This document shows positions 47,678-59,360 of a stretch of DNA of 64,000 nt, one piece after another. Position 1 is the first letter of the stretch, and every line of letters begins with the position of its first letter. The stretch covers positions 1,336,502 to 1,400,501 of the forward strand of contig JBOZIK010000001.1 in assembly GCA_051453625.1 (NCBI GenBank), written 5' to 3'. This DNA comes from Welwitschia mirabilis. Its lineage: Eukaryota > Gnetophyta > Gnetopsida > Welwitschiales. Both the position numbers and the translations under genes were made by a program. The notes beneath the pieces are model-generated. The model saw nothing but the letters and a program-made list of their open reading frames with translations. It did not search any database and had not been told where the DNA came from.

Positions 47678-48289
47678 TTTTTTTTTAAAATGAAAATATA
47701 TATTTAGGGAATGCAAAACCTTAAAAGGAGGTTTTATTAATATTATAAGAATTAGATTTACAACATTTAAAGATGAAAAAAAGCCAATAACTCAAAATGT
47801 ATAATAGTTAGTGGCTAAATTGCAGAAGAATAGAAGAAAAAGCACTATCAAAGAGAAAAAAAAAAGCAAGCCAGAACTATGTCAACTTTAATTTGATGGA
47901 AACTGAAGCATTAGTAATTACATCAAAGAATTTTCCTATAACTACTTCTTCGCTAGAGGGGCATAAATATGAAAAGATATTGATCAAAAAATACTGCATT
48001 TTTCCTATATATTGAAGAAAAATAAAGTGGAGGCATTTTGTTTTTTAAAATGTAAATCACATGTTCTCTTTCATATGAAATACATAATTCATGATCTGAT
48101 AACATTCCATAGCAAAAGCTAAGCTGAGCCTAAATTCCAATTAGTTTTCAAAAGAATGGAGTCCAAATTTATTGTAATATAAGGATGAATAAGAGAATCC
48201 TAATTTCATGATTTTTTGGTAAATAGGCAATAAACAAAAACATGCAGAAAATCATTCCCTTGATGGTAAAATATATAATATATATCTAA

Positions 48290-49100
48290 CACTCCCAAGT
48301 GTTATAGGTGATTACCTATAACAAGGCCTTGAAAAATTAGGTACCAAAGAAAGTTATTGATCTTGAAAAGAATTGAAAGCTTCCACATTATCCTTAAAGT
48401 AGAAATCCAAAGAGAGAATGCATGTCGCATGTGCCATTTGTGATTATTAATAGGCATTACATTGGTTGCCTTTAATAGAAAAGTGTAAGATAAGACAAGC
48501 ATGGATAAAAAACTATTGAAATTTAATAAAAGCTTTTTGAAGGCTATTAAAATTTCCATAAGTACATTGAAAATACTTTAAGCCTATCCAAACATTTCCT
48601 ATCCATAAGTTTCATAGAGAGCTCAATCCTTTATTAAATCATGTTTCAACTAGCTTGGGTTTGTAATTACCAAAGGAGCAAGAGTAAGAAGTAACCAACA
48701 AGGAATAATATATTGATGTAAAAATGTAGGAATTTTCATATGTGTCCAAGAAACAAAAGAATAAAGCCTTTGTCAAGCCTTTTAAATGCTTTAGAACCAT
48801 GTTTGCCTTCAATGATAATCTCGGTTGGAGGTAAAAACTAATTAATTAGATGAGTATTCTTATATATTTGGTAGTTCTTAAGAAATTAATTCTTAAGCCT
48901 AAGCACTAATAAAGTAGAAACTAGGGAAGTAGAAACGAATGAAGAACCCATTTTGCATCTAAACTAACTCCTTGGGAATATAAATCAATGAAACATAAAC
49001 CACTCTGTGATTTAGGTAAGGTTATAATATCCCAAGAAATTCGATGAAAATATTTTTTACCTTCTTCATAAGACTACATAAATCTTTAAAGCAATTTTTA
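48290..49100 (-). pseudogene. LINE ORF2 C-terminal region
   Basis: The minus strand near 49060-48910 reads KKYFHRISWDIITLPKSQSG then LCFIDLYSQGVSLDAKWVL, matching the W-x-x-I-x-x-P-K-x-x-G-G-L-G-I-x-D region that follows RT in plant L1 elements. Near 48420-48310 it reads LRIMWKLSILFKINNFLWYL then GLVIGNHL, typical of the zf-RVT domain (W-x-x-x-x-P-x-K-x-x-x-F-x-W). Its zinc ligands were not recovered. The exact C-terminus is uncertain. Confidence 0.7.
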
Positions 49101-49399
49101 TAGTTTTGAATAAGCAGCTTTTGAAGAAGCTCAATAACAAGAATAATAAACTTAGGTAGATGAAATAAAAGATTTGGAAACCAAATACTAACTTACTAGG
49201 AAAAGACATTTTGTCCTTCACTTTTTCCCTTTCATTTAAATTCTCTATAATGTACAATTCCATAGCTTATCATAAGGACTTTTAATAAGAAAAGAATATC
49301 TAAAAGTTTTATAAGTTTTGCTTCCTATAAAATCTAGCAAGACTAATGTAGAAGATAATTGGTAATTATCACCTATCATATAAAGTAAATATTTTTATG

Positions 49400-50013
49400 A
49401 AATAATTTCACTTCTTGATAAATGAAAATACTATTGAATATGAATGAAAAGATGAGTAATAAATTGTTGATCATTTTACCATGAAAAAAGAATCATCAGC
49501 AAAATGTAAATTTAATAATTGTTGCATCGTGTCTCTCAATGAAATTATCCTTACTAAGCCCTATTGCATATCATATTGAAAAACTTAACAAAGAGAATCA
49601 ACAGCAATGATAAAAAGATAAAGAGCCAAAGGATAATCTTGTCTAATATAGCAGTGGATAAGAAAGGAAGAACTTGCATCAAAGGAAGTAGCTATACAAA
49701 CGTGTGCATTAGCAAAGAAACACTACACCATATGAAGAAATTAGAATCTAAAACATAAATTTTCAATATAATCCAAAATGAAATTCCATTTAATTTTATC
49801 ATATGCTTTGTCATAATTGAGGTTAATAAAGGCGATATCCTCATTACAATTAAGTACCCACTCATGTCCTTTCCAAGATGTCACAATATTAAAAAGAATA
49901 TGTCTTCTTGAAATAAAACTTATTTGTTGCTTTGCGATAATATATAGAAGAATTTTTAAGCTTGTGATAATATCCAAAATAATGTTCTAAGTAACCTTTA
50001 ATAAAGTAATAGA
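49400..50013 (-). pseudogene. LINE reverse transcriptase, C-terminal two thirds
   Basis: From 50013 downwards the minus strand reads SITLLKVT*NIILDIITSLK, then IAKQQISFISRRHILFNIV, then WKGHEWVLNCNEDIAFINLN and YDKAYDKIKWNFI, the palm region of plant L1 RT with the first catalytic Asp in its usual setting. Further on YPLALYLFIIAVDSL and LNLHFADDSFF are readable, with the F-A-D-D catalytic box intact at 49503-49492. The first residues continue a sentence begun at 57773 on the other side of the inserted element. Confidence 0.85.
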
Positions 50014-51326
50014 TTTTAACATGTAAAACTAATCATTTTTTCAGGCATTCTAGGCCAATTTACCATAATTAAAGACATTAATTTAACTATTTTAATCATA
50101 AAAACATGTTTTCTATCCTTTTAAATGCCATACTTGACATTATGTATTTTTCCATGACATTTTTAGGTCATAAGCCATATTTTTGAGTATAAACCATAAG
50201 ATGGACCTAATCCAATGCAAAACGTTGGTGGTGTATGGGGGAATCGATTAATTCAGGAGAATTACTTCCAAATTTATGGCTTAGATTCACCATGGAGAGA
50301 TGATTCATTTTTTCTTGTGGGCCTAGTCATTTGTTGTACTAGAATTTATTGTTATATCCTGCTAAAAGATGATAAAAAATCCAAATCCACCAACAACCAC
50401 TACAAGACAAGAAGTTTAACCACCTTAAAAATCACTATAAGATAAAAACCACAAACACCCCAACTTAGCCTTTTTAATAAAAAGGCCCAAGCACCTCACT
50501 TTTTATTCATCCTTGGCCATTCAAGAGCATTCATTCTTGGAGTGAAGAAGCCAGCTATCATGTCTTTTTAAGTCCTCCCTTTTGGGAATGGACTAGTCTT
50601 GATGCTAACATGATGTTTCATTCTCAAGACTGAGTGTTTCCTTCTTTGATATAATGCATTGTTCTAGTTTTTTATAATAAATATTATAGTTTCATTTTTT
50701 TAATTTAAAGTTATCCTTCATTTCATACTTCTAATGCTTGAGTTGGAATTACATTTTGTTAAGTTATTATTATTTCTTAAGTGAATTTTTTGGATTTATT
50801 TTCTAGTTTTTGTTTGATGATTTATGGGATTTATTTCCTATTTTCTATGCTTATGAATAAGCTATGATGAACTAGAGTGAGAGGAAAATCTCATGAACGC
50901 TCATGTGATGAATGAAATAATGTTACCACGATTTGAGACTCATGGAAGTTGACATCATTAATGCTTATTATGAAAGTTTACAGTAAATCATTAAAGAGAT
51001 ATCTCTTGTTTAATTGAAATACTCATGTTGGTTTTAAAATGTTATGTTCAATTTACAAGATCTCATTTATTTAATTTCTCTTTCACATTCTTGACTTGAA
51101 GTTTGTTTAAATATTTTGCTAGAATAGTGGTGTCATTTTACGGTTTTTCTGTCACATTTATACCTGAGGAAACAATAATAGAAAAACTTTAGTTTAATGA
51201 AAGTATTAGTATTTATTAGTAAAAACTGGATATGATCATGTAAGATTTGTATCCCTAAGGCAATCTTATGATTTATCATACATTAACGAGAGATATAAGT
51301 ATAGTCAAATTTCACCATGAATAGTA
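50014..51326 (+). repeat. Athila/Tat-like 5' LTR
   Basis: Aligns along its length with 56417-57772: TTAACATGTAAAA at the start, TTTACCATAATTAAAGA, TATTTTTCCATGACA, ACCATAAG or GCCACAAG, and a TATA-like TTTAATAAAAAGGC at about 50472. The first dinucleotide TG has become TT. A 35-base repeat (about 50360-50462) is present in about three units, against five in the partner. Confidence 0.85.
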
Positions 51327-51328
51327 TT

Positions 51329-51347
51329 TTGGTACCATTATCAAGGA
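51329..51347 (+). other. Athila/Tat-type primer binding site
   Basis: TTGGTACCATTATCAAGGA differs from TTGGCGCCGTTGCCGGGGA, a site common in Athila/Tat elements, only by C-to-T and G-to-A changes. This is the pattern left by deamination of methylated cytosines. Confidence 0.75.
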
Positions 51348-52030
51348 TGATGACATAGTATCTATAGTGGAGCATCCATAAGTTTCATTTTCTTCAATTC
51401 TGTTTTAGCATTTTTCATTTTCTGTACTCTTCAGTATGTGGTACTGATCCTTTTCTAGTGATACCCTATTTGGTCCTCTAATGTGGAATAGCTAGTCTAT
51501 GTAGGTTTTTGCTACTCGCTTTCTCTTAAACCAAGGCTAAAGCAATGAAATTGGAAAAATAAAAGAAAATTGGAAACGAAAAAATAAAGAAGAAACCTCT
51601 TTTTCTCTTTTCTATTCTACAAATATCATTCTTTCTCGATTTTGTTTTTAGTACTATGTATGAATAGATTTAAATTTTTGATTTCTATTAGTTTCTATAA
51701 TTCTATTTTTCTGGGGTTTCTTATATTTTCATTTGATTTTAAGCACTATAATTTTAATTTATATTACTAGTTTTCTGTTGCTTTTTAAGAGAACTATATT
51801 ATGCTACTCTAAAAATTAAAATACTCTTTTTCTAAGCCTTCTTTGCCTGAACCATTGATGTCGTATCACCCACCTTTTTTGAGAAACTCATCTTGAAACT
51901 TTACTCAGTTTGTCATCTAGCCTTTCTTAATATTTTTTGATATTGGGTCCCTTCTATAACCTCAGAGAGTTATATGCATTGGAGACACAACTCTTATAGT
52001 TAGATTATATAGTATGTCTTCTGACCTCCA

Positions 52031-53480
52031 AATGGATTTTAACAATAACAATAAAAAGGGACCCTCCTCTAAGAATCATTCATATGAAGCATCTCAAGAG
52101 GAATAACACATAAATGAATAATATGCTTTCTTAAATCTTTAGATTAATAACACAATCCCTTTCTCAACCACTTGGTTTTTCTAATAGGTTCAATCCCATT
52201 TTTTAAATCAACCACCATTCCAAAGTTCTAGTTTCTATAATCAATCAAACTTCATTAATAACCATTTCCCTAGGCAAACCTTTAAATATTATCTTCAATC
52301 CTAATGTTTAAAAATGCCTTCATGCATAATTTAATCTCTAATTACATGCAGATTAGATTTTAAGCCAGTCATCATTAAAATTCTTCTAGACTTTCATGGC
52401 CTTGAAGTTAAAGATTCATACTTACATTTGAAAGAATTTGAATGTCTACTCTTAACTTTACCATAATTTGCCAACATAGGTAATGCACTTAGGTTGATCT
52501 TATTCCCTTTCACTTTAAAGGAAAAAGCTAAACCCTGGTTGTATACCTTAAAATCTACCTCTATCACAAATTGGGTCAACTTTAATACATCCTTCCTCAC
52601 TAAATTATCTTTATTCATAAAATGAATGCACTTAGAAGAAAGATAATGAACTTTCAATAAAAAAAAAATGAAATATTCTCTCAGATTTTAGAAAGATTCA
52701 AAGATCTACTCTTCCTATAACATGATTTTAAACAAGAGAGAATAATTAGTTTTTTTCTAAAGGACTATCCTCAAATCACAGGAAACTAGTAGAAATGATG
52801 TGTAGAGATATTTTCTTTAATCTTAAAATAGATGAAGTCTAGGATTATTTAGAATTGATTTCTAAATGTTCAAAGAACTAGAAAAATCCTAATGCACCTT
52901 TTAAGTCCCATTATGTAAGTAAATCTACTAGTGTTTTTAAGGTTCTATATAACTTTGATGTTAATAACAAAATAGATGAACTATCTAGAAAACTTAAATC
53001 CCTCACCACATAGCCCAAGACTATAACCTCTAAGCCCACATATTAGTATGTCATGTTGACACCATAAAACTTCTAAATTCTTTTCCATTCCTATCTTTCA
53101 AAACATAGTAAATGAGTAAGTTAATGTGATAGGACAAGACTATCATAACCAAAAAGAAAACAACTCCCTTTCGAACACTTATAACCTGAAGTGGAGGAAT
53201 CATCCAAATTTTTTATAGAAATAGGATGATAATAATAATAGCCACCCTTTAACTAGTTAACCTAAGAACCAATTTTCCTCTCCTTTCAATTATTACCCAT
53301 CCATATCTAACCAGTATCCCTCATCATCAACTCACCTACCTTCATCAACCAATTCTTTAGAGGACACTTTTAATAAGTTTATGAAGTTACAAATGCAAAG
53401 TATCTAGAGATTAGAAGAAAACATTCACAATATAAACCAAATAACCATCTATATTCTTTCTACCCTTGATTAACGAAAAT
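52031..53480 (+). pseudogene. Athila/Tat-like gag
   Basis: From 52378 codons read ILLDFHGLEVKDSYLHLKEF, then LRLILFPFTLKEKAKPWLY, then SITNWVNFNTSFLTKL, the Retrotrans_gag core (F-H-G-x-x-x-E-D-P ... L-F-P-F-S-L-K-x-K-A-K-x-W-L). Near 52690-52860 RFKDLLFL*HDFKQ and RIISFFLKDYPQITGN correspond to the W-E-R-F-K-D-L-L-x-x-C-P-x-H-G-F region. At 53192-53212 the motif WRNHPNF is intact, and near 53480 GKLP follows, all in the usual order. Where Gag begins is not clear. The ATG at 52031 is a candidate. Numerous stops and frame shifts disable it. Confidence 0.8.
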
Positions 53481-54460
53481 AAGGAAAACTTCCTATAAGC
53501 CTTAAACCTAATCCTAAAGGTGTTAAGACATTAAGATAGTAGACAGAGTATTTAATAGTTTCATTAAGGAGAATAAAGCCATTCATATTAAGAGTGGAAA
53601 TAAAATTCATTAAGATTTAAACCAAGACCAGATGTAAAAGGAAGAAATATTAATAAAGACCAGTTAAAAAAAGTAAATGGAAAAAGAGATTGAAAAGCCA
53701 ACACCAACTTACGAAGAATCTTTATCATTTCCTTAACAATGTAGAAAAGAGAACATTACAATGAAGTAATTAGAGGCCTTCGAAATTTTTAAGGAAGTAG
53801 AAATTAGCATTCTTGTATTAGAAGTTATAAAACAGGTGACTTCATACATTAAATTCCTTAAAGGCGTGTGTTCTATTAAGAGATGAATGATTGTTAAGAA
53901 AAAGGCTTTTATAGCATAACAAGCTAGCACTATCATATAAAATCAAATTCCTCTTAGTACAAAGGTCCTAGTTTCCCAACAACAGCTATTACAATTAGAC
54001 ATAAACACCTTATACAAGCCTTGTTAGACCTCATAGAAATTGTCAACCTCTTATCTTATTATGTTTATCAGGAACTTGACTTGAATAACATTAAAAGGAT
54101 CAAACTTCAATTACAATTGGCTGATAATTCTTTGAAGTTACTATTTGGAATAGTAGAAGATGTAATAGTTCAAATTGATAATTACCACTTGCTCGTAGAC
54201 TTCATAGTTTTAGAAATGGAAGTGAGACATCATTTAGTTCCTATTATCTTAGGAAGATCATTTCTTTAAACATCTAATGCTCTTACCAATTGTAGAAATG
54301 GTCTCATGAAAATTTCATTTGGGAATATGATTATGAATTTGAATATCTTCAATACCATAAAACTACTAGGGGATGCTACCAAAGTAGAATTTGTTGATAG
54401 GCTTAATAATGAACTTCATAACCCTAAATTTTCTCCTTATGAATAAATTTTTTTCTCTCC
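53481..54460 (+). pseudogene. Athila/Tat-like aspartic protease
   Basis: An 82-codon open stretch from 54021 reads MLDLIEIVNLLSYYVYQELD, then LQLADNSLKLLFGIVEDVIV, then LVDFIVLEMEV and VPIILGRSFL. Beyond its stop the same frame continues SNALTNCRNGLMKISFGNM, then NLNIFNTIKLL. This is the retropepsin of Athila-type elements (L-L-D-x-G-A-S-V-N-L-L-P ... I-I-L-G-R-P-F-L). The catalytic Asp is kept, but the Gly two positions on is replaced by Ile. Before it, HTLNSLKACVL-type codons represent the Gag-protease linker. Confidence 0.85.
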
Positions 54461-56416
54461 CCATTCATCTTTTGAGTTTGATTCTGATTCCAATTATGAA
54501 GATGATCCTTCTCTTTATTTAGAATCACACTTTGATGAAAAACATGTTTATTTTAATGCTTTTCAAGAATTATTGGAAAATCATAAGAAAGACATTGATT
54601 GGACTTCTTTTAATTTTAAACATTTAGACAGAATTATTTGCACTTGCCACATTCTTTTTTGAGTTTTTAGACTCATGTGTAGAGTCTTCTTATCAAAACA
54701 TTTTCCTTCCTATGCCATCATTTGACTCCTACTTTCATCATCCTGAGCCTAATAATCATAATATTTCTGAGATTTTCCTCTCAGATTTCATTAAAAATTC
54801 CCTCAGGAGTTAACATTGAATTTGCTTCCTGGTAATTTAGACTTATATTAATTAAATCAATTCATAAGAAACCAAATATTTCCTAAGGATGCTTATCGCA
54901 CAAAATGGCCCAAGTATTATCAACTATTTAACCATTTCCTTAAGCCAGTTCATTCATCTATTCCATTTTCAAATAATTGCATCAAGCCTACAAACCATCC
55001 ATCCCTCCCATATGCCTATGAATTTCTAAGACTTAATGATCTTGGTTGATGACCTTCAAGAATAACCAATAATAAGTGATCCTCTTTTATTTTAAGATTT
55101 GTTTGAGGGTAAGAACACTTATGCCTTTTAAGAAAAAGTTGTTCTTATTTTGAGTTATTTTGTTAAGGTTTGCATTCACTTAGGGTCTTCAATTTGGATG
55201 AAAATGTGAAATTTCCACTCTTATGTAGCACTCTTTATTTTTAAGCATTCATGGGGATGATATTATTTCTTTATTAGGATAATGAGCTAATGACCCTTCT
55301 AAGTGTATATTAAAATAATAACAATACTAAATGATGAGAAGTAGAATGAAAAGAAAAATAAAATATCTTCTCTAGGAGCACATTTCTATGTTTGATCAGT
55401 TTTATTAGGTTTAGTAACTACATTAGGGTTATGAATGATCACTGATAATGTAACTTTAATGATCTACTTATGGCATATTTATTTGCAATAGGGCTAAATG
55501 CTCACTAGCAATGCAACACTAAATTCTTCATACACGACATGCTTAACTCTATTAGAAGAAAGTGCCATAACACTGGATGCTTAATATGAACCAATGCTTA
55601 AAATAAAGGCATTGGTTGTTGTAGAAGAGAAATTTTGAAAAGTAGATTAAGGTGGAAATTGGAAATATTTTGTGTTTTGTTTTTCTTTAATGATTGTACT
55701 CACGATTTTCTATACCAATCTTAAATTTGCATGAGTTTGCTTTATTAAAACCTTGTTTGTGTGACATTTGAATTGATAAATAAAATTAATTTTATTAAAT
55801 AAGGCCATTATCTTAGACCATAGTCTCTTTTATTCATAGGTTATGTGGTTAAGCTTTCAATTTTATTGCCATTTTCATTTCATGATCACTCACATTATCA
55901 TTTTTACCTCATTCTCATTCTGTGAGGAAGTACATAAGACACCAAGCACTAATTAAGAAAAAACATTAATAAGAAGCTTGAAAGAATTATGACTCACACA
56001 AAGTTGCACTAGTTGGCTATTTGCTTTCATTTACCACTCTATTATTCTAATGTATTTTAGGTTCTCATGCATTGTAAGTTTGCATTATTTTGCACTATTT
56101 TCCTTTCCCTTTTTCTAGTTGTAATAAAATGAAATGAGATGAAGTATCTTTCTTCTAATGATTGCATTTATTTATTCTCAAATTTTTCATTTATTTTCTA
56201 TCTTTTCAAAACTTTGAAGACAAAGTTCAACCTTGGTTAGGGGTATAGCATTCACACTTTAAAAATTTTATTTTTAATGCCTTATTTTTCAAAAATGGGT
56301 CAAAAGTTTTTAAATTTTTTAATCATTTTCATGTTTTTACTCAGAAATTTTTCCCTGTCAGTCATTCTTTATCATATGTTTTGCTAAGGGACTAGCAAAA
56401 GTTTAGTTGAAGGGCA
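54461..56416 (+). other. Athila/Tat-like 3' internal region lacking pol
   Basis: Directly after the protease, ELLENHKKDIDWTSFNF resembles the N-H-K-K-A-I-G-W-T segment that normally leads into RT, and readable fragments such as KDAYRTKWPKYYQLFNHF follow. The RT core, RNase H and integrase are not found in the remaining 1.5 kb, which is non-coding. The element is either deleted or belongs to a gag-protease-only family. Confidence 0.6.
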
Positions 56417-57772
56417 TGTTAACATGTAAAAACTATCATATTTTTCAAGTATTCCAGGCCAGTTTACCATAATTAAAGATATTAATTTAACTATTTTAAT
56501 CATACAAACATGTCTTCTATTCTTTTAGATGTCATACTTAACTTTATGTATTTTTCCATGACAATTTCAGGTCTTAAGCCATATTTTGGAGCATAAGCCA
56601 CAAGGTGGACCTAATCTAACAAAAAACACTAGTGACATATGATGGCACCACTTACTTGAGAAGAACTCAAGACCTGGATTTTCCATGGAGAGATGATTTA
56701 TCTCTTGCTGTGGGCCTAGTCATTTGCTATACTATAATTTACTATTATCTTTACTAGAAAATGATAAAAACTCTAACTACATAACAACCACTACAAGACA
56801 AAAACTCCAACCCCCTCAATCACCACTATGAGATAAAAACTCTAATCACCCTTATAATGACTATAAGATAAAAACTCCAACCGCTTTAACAACCACTACA
56901 AAACAAAAATCCCAACCACTCTAACCCTATCCTTCTCTATAAAAAGGCATAAGCACCTCACTTTGTATTCATTCTTGGCCATTTGATAACATTCATCCTT
57001 GGAGTGAAGAAACCTTTTATCATCTCTTTCCAAGTTTTCCTTTTTGGGAATGGGATAGCCTTAAGGCTATAATGATGTTCCATATTCAATATTAAGTGTT
57101 TTCTTCTTTGATGTAATGCAGGATTCCACTTTTTCATAATAAAGATTGTCATTTTGTTTTTTTTTTATTTCAAGTTAAAATTCATTTCATACTTCTAATG
57201 CTTGAATTGGATCTAAATTTTATTAACTTATTATTATTTCTTAAGTAAATCCTTTTTGTTTCATTTTTTGAGTAAATTCTTGGGATTCATTTCCTACTTT
57301 TCATGCTTATGAATAGGTTATGATGAACTAGAATTGTGAAAGCATCTCACCAACACTAATGTGATGAATAAGATAATGTTACCATGATTTGAGCCTCATT
57401 TAACTTGGCATCACTAATGCTTATTGTGGAACTCTGCAGTATATCATTGAAAGGAGACCTCTCTTCTTGTTGAAACAGTCATCTTAGTTCTTAAGTGTTA
57501 TGTTTCATTTCCAAGCTTTTGTTTATTAAATTTCTTTTTCACATTCTAACTCGAAGTTTGCTTAAATCTTTTACTAGAATAGCGTTGTATTGCTTTACCT
57601 TTTTTTATATCCTCAAGGAAAAATTTATACTAGGATTGTACTTCAACGAAAGTCCTAGATTTTATTAGTAAAAGTTGGATGTGGCCATGCAATATTTGTA
57701 TCTCTATGATGGTCTTGTGATTTACCATATACTAATGATAGATACAAGCATAACTAAACTTCTTCATAAATG
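56417..57772 (+). repeat. Athila/Tat-like 3' LTR
   Basis: Begins TGTTAACATG after GAAGGGCA and ends next to ATAGA. Five 35-base units of the form RACAAAAACTCCAACC-(N)-CACTAY occupy about 56756-56935, each starting near AAGAYAAAAACT. Confidence 0.85.
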
Positions 57773-58010
57773 ATAGATTACCAATTACTAATCAAAAGAG
57801 GATCCAAAAATTTAGGTAAGATACAAATAACTCCTTTATTAATATGATGCCCAAGTAAACCTTAAAGAATGGCCTCACTTATAACATTTAGATAATCATG
57901 ACCTAGTAGATCATAGTTCTCTTTAAAAAACTACATAGGCAAACCATCAAAGGCATGAGCTTTTTTATTTACCATATAAAGCAAGCATCTTGAAGCCTTT
58001 TAAGAGTAAT
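57773..58010 (-). pseudogene. LINE reverse transcriptase, N-terminal part
   Basis: On the minus strand from about 57965 codons read AHAFDGLPM*FFKENYDLLG, then HDYLNVISEAIL, then GHHINKGVICILPKFLDP, then LLISNW at the junction. This is the P-G-P-D-G-F-x-x-x-F-F-K-x-x-W ... N-x-x-x-I-x-L-I-P-K region of L1 RT. The following R-P-I-S-L-L-N portion lies across the insertion at 50013. Confidence 0.85.
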
Positions 58011-58850
58011 TTTTGCATTCAACTTTTGATGGATTTCTACAATGAGAACTAGGAAAGCAATGAAGAAACATAGTGAAACTCATTCATATTAATTAGAGTT
58101 GTTTGAAATAGTATTTGAAAATGCTCTTTTAAAAAAAATTAAGAATGTCATTAAGACTACAAAGATTTCGATCAACCTACAAACTAATAATTTGAATTCC
58201 ACCATTAAAATGATTCGAAAATTTGAAAAATTCTTTGGATTTTTCATCTTGAGTTTGTAGGAATTAGTATCTACTTTTAAGAAGAGCACATCTTCCATTT
58301 TTATTAAGCCACCCAAGTTTTGACAAGCATAAAATGAAATGTTGGATTAAAAGGATCATGAATAAGCTAATTATTTAATATGACACTCTTTGAATACTAG
58401 AATGAAAATAAGATTTTCATTGTTTAACTACTTGTTTTTCAAAAATTAAGCATAAATTCTAACTCTCCATTAAGTATGATGCCATAATAACTCCATCCTA
58501 TTGGGCTAGAAAGTTTAGACTATGCAGTTCAAAATGTATGAAGAATTTGTTTCCTAGTATGGCACTAATATCAAGAGTGACTAAGGTAGAATAAAGGACA
58601 ATAACCTCTGAGAGAAGAAATAGCAAATTTCATCAATGCCTAAATAGGAAAATGGTTTGATAAAAACTATCATGTTTAAAACCTTGATGGATTAGTCTAA
58701 ATCCTAAAAATAAAGAGCAGAGTAATAGAATCCATCTAAACTCTTGTAGATTTGTTAAGTTCCTTAATTAAAATTGTTCCAAGTAAAATGCTATTGCATA
58801 TTTTTAGGAGGAGTGAGAAATTACATCTAAAGGACGAAAGAAGTAATTTT
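58011..58850 (-). pseudogene. LINE ORF2 endonuclease-RT linker
   Basis: This stretch lies between endonuclease and RT in element order. A 75-codon frame (58316-58089) beginning MGGLIKMEDVLFLKVDTN is readable, but I do not recognise a conserved domain in it. Confidence 0.55.
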
Positions 58851-59360
58851 TAAATTACAACCAAGAATTCAATACAAAAGGATGTGAGGAAAAATCCTTT
58901 CCACTCAACGTGTCATAAGATGTATCAATCATATTAAAATCTCCTCTAAAAATAAAGAAATAGAAGGCAATATCTATGTTAAATATGTTTAAATTTGAAT
59001 TCGCTCATGCATATGATATATGAACATAGATGGAACAAATACTCAACACATTAGTGAAAGAAGAAATAATGACCTAATGGAACCATTGTTAAGGATTCAA
59101 AAAAGAAGAACAAATTTGTGAAGTCCAATGAGAAGAAGTCAAAATGGCATCCCCTCCACGTCCTTCATGATGAGAAATATCATAAGCTTGGGAATTATGT
59201 AGTGACCCATAAGAAAAACATTGCAAATGTAAAGTTGTGATCTTAATTTTCTAAAGCAATAAAAGAATCTGAAGGGAGATAAATCTTAGAGGAAATAAAA
59301 AATCTCTAAAGCACTTCTATCAGAGGTTATCAGTAAAGCCTTGAATATTTCATTAAGCTA
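58851..59360 (-). pseudogene. LINE endonuclease domain
   Basis: The minus strand reads NIQGFTDN at 59349-59326, matching W-N-I/V-R/Q-G at the start of the APE-type endonuclease, then KCFRDF and LQ-rich residues leading to the L-Q-E-x-K site. Further on it reads HHEGRGGDAILTSSHWTSQI (59170-59110), equivalent to G-R-G-G-x-A-x-L-x-x-x-x-W. Near 58990-58930 the F-G-G-D-F-N-M motif is reduced to YF*RRF*YD. The domain would nick target DNA in an active copy. Confidence 0.7.

Larger units (their letters stand above)
50014..57772 (+). mobile_element. Athila/Tat-like Ty3-gypsy element
   Basis: A complete two-LTR element: 5' LTR 50014 to about 51326, primer site 51329-51347, gag and protease (about 52.03-54.5 kb), a long region without pol, purine-rich GAAGGG just before the 3' LTR, and 3' LTR 56417-57772. 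The pentamer ATAGA occurs immediately outside both ends (50009-50013 and 57773-57777) as a target-site duplication, and removing the element restores the LINE RT reading. RT, RNase H and integrase are not visible in the 2 kb after the protease. Confidence 0.88.

Noticed and set aside
49564-49758. Plus-strand 64-codon frame as a separate small gene
   Set aside because: It is antisense to the LINE RT palm region, whose minus-strand sense is unambiguous.
50215-50445. 76-codon plus-strand frame in the Athila/Tat-like LTR
   Set aside because: The equivalent stretch in the partner LTR does not keep the frame, and LTRs of this group do not encode proteins here.
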